Positions 35,058 through 39,949 of a DNA stretch of 39,949 bases are shown here, piece by piece. Position numbers and translations under genes: made by a program. Source of the DNA: Candidatus Gastranaerophilales bacterium (GTDB lineage Bacteria; Cyanobacteriota; Vampirovibrionia; Gastranaerophilales; Gastranaerophilaceae); the NCBI GenBank assembly GCA_944324475.1, contig CALUWK010000014.1, forward strand, positions 1 through 39,949. Reading direction: 5' to 3'. The notes under the pieces were generated by a model that saw only the letters and a program-made list of their open reading frames with translations, did no database searches and was not told the DNA's origin. How positions within the stretch are numbered: the first letter of the stretch is position 1; every line of letters begins with the position of its first letter.

Positions 35058-36227
35058 ATGAAAAAGTTTTTATTTTTATTAATTTTATTATTGTTTCAAA
35101 ATGTTTTAGCACTTGATGAATTAAAGGATGTCGGAATTGCTAAATATGCGGTTTTAGAAGTTATAGAAGATAATACTCCTTTAAGAGATAAAGCAAATGA
35201 AAATGCAAAAAGAGTAACTCATTTATATAAAGGCAGTGTTTTGTTTGCAGATAAAGAAAATAAAGATTATTTTAGGGTTGAATTAAAAGAAAATAAATAT
35301 TTTTGGATAAATAAGAAATATGTTGAAGTTCAAGCAATAATTCCTGAAAAAAGGATTGATAACGTTAAAAAAATTACTTTTAAAGAAGAAAAAAATAAAT
35401 ATAAATTGAATATAGAAACTGATTTTAAAAGCACTTATATTGTGAATGAAGAAGGTAATAATCTTGATTTTACATTATATGATAATTATTTTGACCCTAT
35501 TCAAACTAAAATTTCAAATAAAAACGGTGCTTTTGAATTGCCTTTAATGTTTGTTGACGATTTAAAAATAAAATATAAAAACGATAAGCCTTTATTTGGT
35601 TATGATGTTGAAAGTTATGAAGATGGTTATATTTTAACGGTTAAAAAATCTCCAAAAATTAATCATAATAAACCCTTAAAAAATATTAAAGTAACACTTG
35701 ACGCAGGACATGGCGGAAGTGAAAAAGGAGCTTGTTGTTTTGGTTTGGAAGAAAAGAATATTAATTTACAGATAGTAAAAAAATTAAAAAAGGAATTTAA
35801 AAAACAGGGTGCAAAAGTATATTTAACAAGGAGTAGGGATAAAAAAGTCGACTTGTATGATAGAATTTCTTATGCACAAAAAAAAGATAGTGATATTTTA
35901 CTTTCAATTCATCAAAATTCTCTTCCAAATCCTAAGGATATAGATAAAAAATATGGTGTAGGTACTTATTATTATCATCCACAGGCGAAATCTCTTGCTC
36001 AAAAAATTCAACAAAATTTAGTTTCTGCTACAAAATTTAGAGATGATAAAGTTAATTATGCGTCCTTTGCTATAACAAGAGCAAGTTTACCTGTTAGTGT
36101 GTTAATTGAGTGCGGGTATATTATAAGAAAAGAAGAAGCTGAAAAAATTTCAGATAAAAAATTTCAAAAAATTATTGCAAAAGCAATTACAAATGGATGT
36201 AAGCAGTATTTAAAAGAAAATTTTTAA
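35058..36227 (+). CDS. Secreted N-acetylmuramoyl-L-alanine amidase (Amidase_3)
   Basis: A 389-residue protein with a signal peptide (about 1-18, ending VLA). An SH3-like domain follows (about 25-95), then a beta-rich AMIN-like region (about 100-200), and a C-terminal Amidase_3 zinc domain (about 208-385). The zinc ligands are seen as His218 in DAGHGG, Glu232 in LEEKNINL and His285 in SIHQNS, with catalytic Glu351 in LIECGY. It cleaves the bond between N-acetylmuramic acid and L-alanine of peptidoglycan, in the periplasm, during cell separation or wall turnover. The domain order is that of AmiC-like enzymes. It overlaps the next convergent gene by 4 bp. Confidence 0.93.
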   Translation: MKKFLFLLILLLFQNVLALDELKDVGIAKYAVLEVIEDNTPLRDKANENAKRVTHLYKGSVLFADKENKDYFRVELKENKYFWINKKYVEVQAIIPEKRIDNVKKITFKEEKNKYKLNIETDFKSTYIVNEEGNNLDFTLYDNYFDPIQTKISNKNGAFELPLMFVDDLKIKYKNDKPLFGYDVESYEDGYILTVKKSPKINHNKPLKNIKVTLDAGHGGSEKGACCFGLEEKNINLQIVKKLKKEFKKQGAKVYLTRSRDKKVDLYDRISYAQKKDSDILLSIHQNSLPNPKDIDKKYGVGTYYYHPQAKSLAQKIQQNLVSATKFRDDKVNYASFAITRASLPVSVLIECGYIIRKEEAEKISDKKFQKIIAKAITNGCKQYLKENF

Positions 36228-37117
36228 GCTGTTGTTGGGTCATTAAAGATAATTTTTGCATTTTTTAAAATATTATCTTGTTTAATTTCTCTATAATAGT
36301 CTTTTGCCAAAATTTGACTTTTTGATATAAATTCCATGTTATTTTCGTTTAAAATTGCAAGAAGTTCTTTTGAATTCATAAAATAGTCTTTAATTTTAAT
36401 ATATAAATTAAAGTTTTTTGTTTTTTGGGATATTTTTGAATAAATAAATTTAATAGCATCTGTTAAATATATGTTATATGCGAAATCTATTGTAAAATTA
36501 ATGTAAAAATCATGGTTATTTTTTGTTGCTATTTCAAAATATCCTAAAATTTTGTTACTGTCATTATAAAAAACGTATTTATAACATTTGTTTAAAAATT
36601 GATAATTTTGTCTTGCAAATAAAAATTTGTTGAAGGAATTTATACCTTCGTTATAAAAATTGCAAACTTCCTTTACAAATTCTTTTTTAAAGGGTTTTAA
36701 GAATAATGAATAGCTTGTATTTATTGAATTAATTTTATAAAGATATTCAAATCCGCAGTTTCTAAAGTTTAAATCATTTCTAAAAATATTTAATAAATCG
36801 GTTTGTTTTTCATCAACAACAACATAAAAAGAATTAGCACCCATAGCTCTATATCTTGAAATTACATAGTTTACAAGTTGATGAGCAATGCTTGCAGAGT
36901 TTTCTTCTAAAATTAATTTTGTTATTTTAAAACGAGTATAACTTTTTGAATCTTTATCAAGAGTAATTAATCCTTGATTTTTTTTATCTACAAGGGCAAC
37001 AAAGCTTTCATTTGCAAATTTCAACCTTAAAGGTAGAAGGTGATTAATAAAACACAAAAGTTCCTTTATAGGATTTAATTTACAATTAACAAAAACTATG
37101 TTTTTAATTTCAATCAT
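36224..37117 (-). CDS. GNAT-like protein, unknown substrate
   Basis: A 297-residue protein. The N-terminal half looks like a GNAT acetyltransferase fold: KITKLILEENSASIAHQLVNYVISRYRAMGANSFYVVVDE (split here over about 62-103), followed by LNFRNCGFEYLYKIN. The C-terminal half (about 135-297) has a second, weaker alpha/beta pattern with NKILGYFEIATKNN, which could be a second GNAT-like unit. No clear acetyl-CoA loop is visible. The start ATG at 37115-37117 has TATAAT 5 nt upstream, although it also lies just 13 bp after folE2. Confidence 0.5.
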   Translation of the reverse strand: MIEIKNIVFVNCKLNPIKELLCFINHLLPLRLKFANESFVALVDKKNQGLITLDKDSKSYTRFKITKLILEENSASIAHQLVNYVISRYRAMGANSFYVVVDEKQTDLLNIFRNDLNFRNCGFEYLYKINSINTSYSLFLKPFKKEFVKEVCNFYNEGINSFNKFLFARQNYQFLNKCYKYVFYNDSNKILGYFEIATKNNHDFYINFTIDFAYNIYLTDAIKFIYSKISQKTKNFNLYIKIKDYFMNSKELLAILNENNMEFISKSQILAKDYYREIKQDNILKNAKIIFNDPTTA

Positions 37118-37130
37118 ACTTTATTATAAC

Positions 37131-37928
37131 TTATTTATAACATTTTTGGTAAGCCCAAGCGTTATGGTTGTGTATAGATTCAAATGCTTCCATTTCTACT
37201 TCATAGAAAATGATTTTCTTGTTTTCGTTTAATTTTATTACTACATCTCTTATGACATCTTCAACAAATTTTGGATTTTTATATGCGGTTTCTGTTACAA
37301 ATTTTTCATCCTGACGTTTTAAAAGAGGATAAATTTCACAGGAAGCACAACTTTCAGCCATTTGAATTAAATCTTCAATCCAAATTTGTTCATTTTCGCC
37401 GTAACTTATTTTAATTTTTAAAATTGCCCTTTGATTATGTGCTCCAAATTCCGAAATTTCTTTTGAACAAGGGCAAAGAGTTGTAATCGGAACATTAACT
37501 ATAAGGTAAAATTTATAATTACAGTTTTCGTCTAATTCACCTTCAAAAGCACAATCGTAACACATCAAAGATTCAAGTTTGCTTATTGGTGCTTTCTTTT
37601 TTATAAAATATTTAAAACTGAACTTTAAATATGAACAAGTTGCATCCAGTCTTTTTTTCATATCAAATAAAATGGTTTCAATGTCATTTGCAAAAAGACC
37701 TTCTTTTTTATAATGATTTAAAATCTCGATAAAACGAGACATGTGTGTACCTTTGTAATGCGAAGGCAAACTTACGGACATTTTTGCTTTAGCATAAACT
37801 GTTTCAAGTTCGGGTTTTTTGTTGTCTGTTTTTCTTTCTATTTTTAGAGGAATTTCAACATCTTTAACACCGACTTTTTGAATTGGAATATTTCTTAAAT
37901 CTTTTTGGTTTTGTACATCTTTAATCAT
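37131..37928 (-). CDS. folE2: GTP cyclohydrolase FolE2
   Basis: FolE2 (GCYH-IB) converts GTP to 7,8-dihydroneopterin triphosphate, the first step of folate and, in many bacteria, queuosine synthesis; it uses Zn or Mn rather than strictly Zn. The 265-residue protein has GTHMSRF (60-66), the Cys motif TLCPCSKEIS (150-159) with the likely metal Cys152, GAHNQRA (162-168), SCASCEIYPLLKRQDEKFV and the C-terminal FESIHNHNA. It overlaps the upstream small gene by 8 bp (TAATGATTAA), so the two are coupled. No other folate gene lies nearby. Confidence 0.96.
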   Translation of the reverse strand: MIKDVQNQKDLRNIPIQKVGVKDVEIPLKIERKTDNKKPELETVYAKAKMSVSLPSHYKGTHMSRFIEILNHYKKEGLFANDIETILFDMKKRLDATCSYLKFSFKYFIKKKAPISKLESLMCYDCAFEGELDENCNYKFYLIVNVPITTLCPCSKEISEFGAHNQRAILKIKISYGENEQIWIEDLIQMAESCASCEIYPLLKRQDEKFVTETAYKNPKFVEDVIRDVVIKLNENKKIIFYEVEMEAFESIHNHNAWAYQKCYK

Positions 37929-38250
37929 TAAAACTGTTTTTTTCCAGTGCCAATAGTAATTTTAAAGCAGCTATTCTTTGGGTTTTTGGGTCTGCTTGTC
38001 TTAACATTTCAACAGCTTTTATCATGACAGGGTCGTTATCGTACCAACGATTACCTTTGCCGTGATATTGAGTAACTATTTGATAAATTCTTTCTATTAC
38101 ATCTTGAGCGACATCTTCTTGTAATTTAAGCATGAAATCTTTTGCTTGTTCTTTTTGTTCATCGGTTGAAAGTTTCAAAAGTTCAAGTGCTTCTTTTAAA
38201 ATCGGGTCCTTGTCGTACCAACGTTTGCCGTAGTTTTCTTTTTCACTCAT
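37921..38250 (-). CDS. Small duplicated-repeat protein coupled to folE2
   Basis: A 109-residue protein with two copies of one unit: RWYDKDPILKEALELL (10-25) and RWYDNDPVMIKAVEML (68-83). Each is followed by a helical stretch with Q/K-rich turns. I do not recognise the family. It has no signal peptide or membrane helix and looks like a compact helical protein. It starts with SD AAAGG 7 nt before ATG and overlaps folE2 by 8 bp, so its product is made in step with FolE2. Confidence 0.8.
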   Translation of the reverse strand: MSEKENYGKRWYDKDPILKEALELLKLSTDEQKEQAKDFMLKLQEDVAQDVIERIYQIVTQYHGKGNRWYDNDPVMIKAVEMLRQADPKTQRIAALKLLLALEKNSFND

Positions 38251-38411
38251 AAGCTTGCCTTTCTCTTGATTAAGTATAGCAAATTTTTTAAAAATTTAAA
38301 AGTTAAAATTCATTATTTTAATTCCACGATAATTTTTAAATATACCCAGATGTCTAATTTTAATTTATATTTTTAATTCATAAAATAATTCTTAAATTAA
38401 GGAGAAAGATG

Positions 38412-39278
38412 ATGCAAAATCAAAAAAGTATGTTTATGACCCCGCCAAAAGTTGAGCTTAAAGAATTGCAAAATTTATTTTTTCAGCTTTGTACAAAAAC
38501 TTGTAATTTAAATTGTAAGCATTGTTATATTCAAAGAAATCCATTTAAAAATGAAGAAGATTTTATTTCTTTGGATAAGGTAAGACAATCCCTTTTGCTT
38601 GTTAAAGGTAAAAAATTAAATTCAATATATTTAACAGGCGGAGAACCTTTAATGCACCCTGACTTTAACCAAATTTTAAGAATGTGTCTTAAAGTTTCAA
38701 ATACAACAGTTATGTCAAATGGTGTTATGATTAATGATAAAAAAGCAAGATTTTTAAGAAAAATTGATGATGAAAGCCAATTTGAAACTATTTATAGAAT
38801 AAGTATAGATTCAGCAGATGAAATAGAAAATGACGAATTAAGAGGAAGGGGTAGTTTCAGAAAAGCAATGAATGCTATTTTAAGTTTATTGAAATATGAA
38901 TTTAATCCTATAATCAGTGTGGTTAATTATAAAAATCGACCAAAAGAAGAAGTTTTTAACGAATTTTGGAATTATTTTTATAAAAAAGGTTTTGAATTAG
39001 ATGATATAAATTTAAAAATAATTCCTTATTTTTCAAAGACGGATGAAACAAGCCAAGTTGAAATGATTGAAAATATACAGATTGATAAATTAGATTGTTA
39101 TAATTCAAGAGTGGTTTCACAAAATGGAGTTTATTCATGTCCTATGTTAGTTGATGATTATAGGGCGAGATTAGGTTCTTCGCTAAATAATTGTTCTAAG
39201 ATTAATTATTTGGATTGTGAAAAGTGCACTATATGTACAAAAACAAATCAAAAAGTCCAAGTTAACGATTGGATGTGA
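38412..39278 (+). CDS. Radical SAM protein
   Basis: A 288-residue protein from ATG 38412, chosen because AAGGAG lies 7 nt upstream; ATG 38409 is only 4 nt from it. The radical SAM cluster is CNLNCKHC (Cys31, 35, 38), followed by YLTGGEPLMHPDF, the usual GGEP motif, and SNGVMI. The C-terminal part has a Cys pattern (PMLVDD preceded by SC, then NCSKINYLDCEKCTIC) like a truncated SPASM or twitch region that could bind a second Fe-S cluster. The substrate is unknown, and no precursor peptide is adjacent. Its stop codon touches the start of the GC-rich repeat block, so the 3' end could have been trimmed. Confidence 0.88.
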   Translation: MQNQKSMFMTPPKVELKELQNLFFQLCTKTCNLNCKHCYIQRNPFKNEEDFISLDKVRQSLLLVKGKKLNSIYLTGGEPLMHPDFNQILRMCLKVSNTTVMSNGVMINDKKARFLRKIDDESQFETIYRISIDSADEIENDELRGRGSFRKAMNAILSLLKYEFNPIISVVNYKNRPKEEVFNEFWNYFYKKGFELDDINLKIIPYFSKTDETSQVEMIENIQIDKLDCYNSRVVSQNGVYSCPMLVDDYRARLGSSLNNCSKINYLDCEKCTICTKTNQKVQVNDWM

Positions 39279-39335
39279 ACCCGAGCCGAGCGAAACGCAG
39301 TGCAACTGCACACGTTGAGCGAAGGCGAGGGCAAA

Positions 39336-39395
39336 GGTGTGTGAAGGGCGTGACGGTGAAGCGGGAGCTTCAGCGAACAGCCCGCAACCGTACCC
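39336..39395. repeat. 60-bp hairpin module, copy 1
   Basis: Begins GGTGTGTGA and ends AACCGTACCC. Outer stem GGGC (39346-39349) with GCCC (39380-39383); 7-nt spacer GTGACGG; inner stem TGAAGC (39357-39362) with GCTTCA (39367-39372) around GGGA; 3' spacer GCGAACA. Compare copies 2 and 3. Confidence 0.8.
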
Positions 39396-39437
39396 GAGAG
39401 CCAAGGAGCGGACGCCAGTCCAGCGAACGGCTCGAGG
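39395..39437. repeat. 43-bp hairpin module, copy 1
   Basis: Identical to 39504-39546. Outer stem GAGCC (39398-39402) with GGCTC (39429-39433), 7-nt spacer AAGGAGC, inner stem GGAC with GTCC around GCCA, 3' spacer AGCGAAC. The plan (outer stem, 7 nt, inner hairpin, GCGAAC-type spacer) is the same as in the 60-bp modules. Confidence 0.85.
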
Positions 39438-39442
39438 GCAGA

Positions 39443-39502
39443 GGTGTGCGAAGCACGCAGGCAGGAGCGTTGAGCTCGTGCCAAGTGCGTAGTCCGTACC
39501 CC
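39443..39502. repeat. 60-bp hairpin module, copy 2 (diverged)
   Basis: Begins GGTGTGCGA and ends CCGTACCCC. Outer stem GCAC (39453-39456) with GTGC (39485-39488); inner stem GGCA-G-GAGC with GCTC-G-TGCC, one G-G mismatch, loop GTTGA (39469-39473). The length is 60 bp, as in copies 1 and 3. Confidence 0.65.
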
Positions 39503-39503
39503 A

Positions 39504-39546
39504 CGAGAGCCAAGGAGCGGACGCCAGTCCAGCGAACGGCTCGAGG
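39504..39546. repeat. 43-bp hairpin module, copy 2
   Basis: Exact copy of 39395-39437. Like copy 1, it follows directly on a 60-bp module, so the pair (60-bp plus 43-bp) is itself a repeated unit. Confidence 0.85.
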
Positions 39547-39650
39547 AACTGCGAAGCCGGTGCGATAACGAGCTTTCGTTCAGAAAGCGAGTTAAGCACT
39601 ACGAATGCGACGTTTCAAATTCTTGCCGAAGGCGAATTTGTCAGGAGCAA
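39546..39650. repeat. 105-bp tandem repeat, copy 1
   Basis: Differs from copy 2 by one base (GAACT versus GAACC). Hairpin 1: outer GTGC (39560-39563) with GCAC (39596-39599), inner AAC-GA-GCTTTC with GAAAGC-GA-GTT, with tandem G-A mismatches, loop GTTCA. Hairpin 2: CAAATTC (39616-39622) with GAATTTG (39634-39640) and an inner GCC-GAA-GGC. Confidence 0.9.
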
Positions 39651-39755
39651 GAACCGCGAAGCCGGTGCGATAACGAGCTTTCGTTCAGAAAGCGAGTTAA
39701 GCACTACGAATGCGACGTTTCAAATTCTTGCCGAAGGCGAATTTGTCAGGAGCAA
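39651..39755. repeat. 105-bp tandem repeat, copy 2
   Basis: Follows copy 1 without a gap and has the same two hairpins. Unlike copy 1, it continues into the hairpin at 39766-39798. Confidence 0.9.
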
Positions 39756-39765
39756 TGGGAATGAT

Positions 39766-39798
39766 GTAAAACCGTAGCGCGACTGCGCTAGGTTTTAC
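39766..39798. repeat. Strong hairpin after the tandem repeats
   Basis: GTAAAACC (39766-39773) pairs with GGTTTTAC (39791-39798), and AGCGC (39776-39780) with GCGCT (39785-39789) around GACT. There is no T-run, so it is not a typical terminator. The left half recurs at the end of the window. Confidence 0.8.
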
Positions 39799-39810
39799 GA
39801 ATGACCCCAT

Positions 39811-39870
39811 GGTGTGTGAGCTCGTGACGGCAGAGCGTTGAGCTCTGGCGAACAGAGCGAAACCGTACCT
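39811..39870. repeat. 60-bp hairpin module, copy 3
   Basis: Begins GGTGTGTGA and ends AACCGTACCT. Outer stem GCTC (39820-39823) with GAGC (39855-39858); spacer GTGACGG as in copy 1; inner stem CAGAGC (39831-39836) with GCTCTG (39842-39847), loop GTTGA; 3' spacer GCGAACA as in copy 1. Confidence 0.8.
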
Positions 39871-39872
39871 AA

Positions 39873-39949
39873 GCGACGTTTCAAATTCTTGCCGAAGGCG
39901 AATTTGTCAGGAGCAATGGGAATGATGTAAAACCGTAGCGCGACTGCGC
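39873..39949. repeat. Third partial copy of the 105-bp repeat and following hairpin, cut by the window edge
   Basis: These 77 bases are identical to 39712-39788: the end of the 105-bp unit plus the left half of the GTAAAACC hairpin. The identity runs to the last base, so the array continues beyond the window. Confidence 0.9.

Larger units (their letters stand above)
39279..39949. repeat. GC-rich, non-coding block of hairpin repeat modules
   Basis: From the base after the radical SAM stop, the sequence switches from AT-rich to GC-rich and continues to the window edge. It consists of interleaved repeats listed separately: three 60-bp modules, two 43-bp modules, a 105-bp tandem pair with a third partial copy, and a further hairpin. 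The word AGCGAA or GCGAAC recurs throughout. Open frames in it, on both strands, have GC-driven Arg, Ala and Ser composition and no start signals, so I call none of them genes. I see no transposase, no spacer pattern of a CRISPR array, and no tRNA. Confidence 0.85.

Noticed and set aside
39183-39599. Open frames on both strands in the GC-rich block (about 78-138 residues)
   Set aside because: They cross repeat boundaries, repeat their own sequence, have GC-driven composition and no ribosome binding sites.
39279-39949. CRISPR array
   Set aside because: Repeats are of three different lengths, abut or interleave, and no set of unique similar-length spacers is present.
39279-39949. Insertion sequence or group II intron
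   Set aside because: No transposase or reverse transcriptase frame and no recognisable domain V-type hairpin; only repeats are visible, though a non-autonomous element remains possible.

Overview
This is an AT-rich window of tightly packed genes with short spacers. It holds about 36 protein genes, no tRNA or rRNA that I can see, and one GC-rich repeat block that runs off the right edge. The gene set points to a non-photosynthetic relative of cyanobacteria, of the Melainabacteria / Vampirovibrionia (Gastranaerophilales) type. The reasons are a three-SLH-domain surface protein together with the Kdo enzyme KdsA (a diderm envelope), flagellar export genes, a prepilin fused to Cys-rich FISUMP-like domains, FolE2, and several small lineage-type proteins with an N-terminal F-x-G motif. 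The assignment is inferred from gene content only; no phylogeny was run.

Left region (1-10.4 kb): the end of an unknown gene, rimI and bioY on the + strand, then a leftward flagellar operon (double-SpoA FliN/SctQ-like protein, fliO, fliP, fliQ, fliR). Rightward come a small F-x-G-motif protein and upp. Leftward come a metal-dependent-hydrolase-fold protein that lacks most of its metal ligands, the SLH protein, and a coupled pair of small proteins.

Middle (10.4-25 kb): a GHL10-type glycosyl-hydrolase-like lipoprotein/secreted protein, a 1008-residue coiled-coil protein, a 53-residue protein with a strong promoter and Shine-Dalgarno (SD) site, a 567-residue unknown with internal repeats, then rfbA, recA, kdsA and a leftward dnaN-thrB-mnmG operon. 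The spacer upstream of dnaN carries four copies of TTTTTACACAA beside an almost pure A/T tract. I propose it as the replication origin, which fits the neighbouring dnaN and mnmG.

Right region (25-39.3 kb): comF, a prepilin with duplicated FISUMP-like domains, a divergent XRE regulator, a SNF2 helicase, ricT, rsfS, clpB, an N-acetylmuramoyl-L-alanine amidase, a GNAT-like protein, folE2 with a coupled repeat protein, and a radical SAM enzyme.

From 39279 to the end the base composition changes abruptly to GC-rich, non-coding DNA. It is built of repeated hairpin modules: three 60-bp, two 43-bp, and two tandem 105-bp copies plus a partial third. Their stems differ in sequence but keep pairing by compensatory changes. 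This is the best candidate here for an undescribed element. A second theme is that at least seven genes without an SD site have a TATAAT-like hexamer 5-7 nt before ATG, suggesting leaderless mRNAs.
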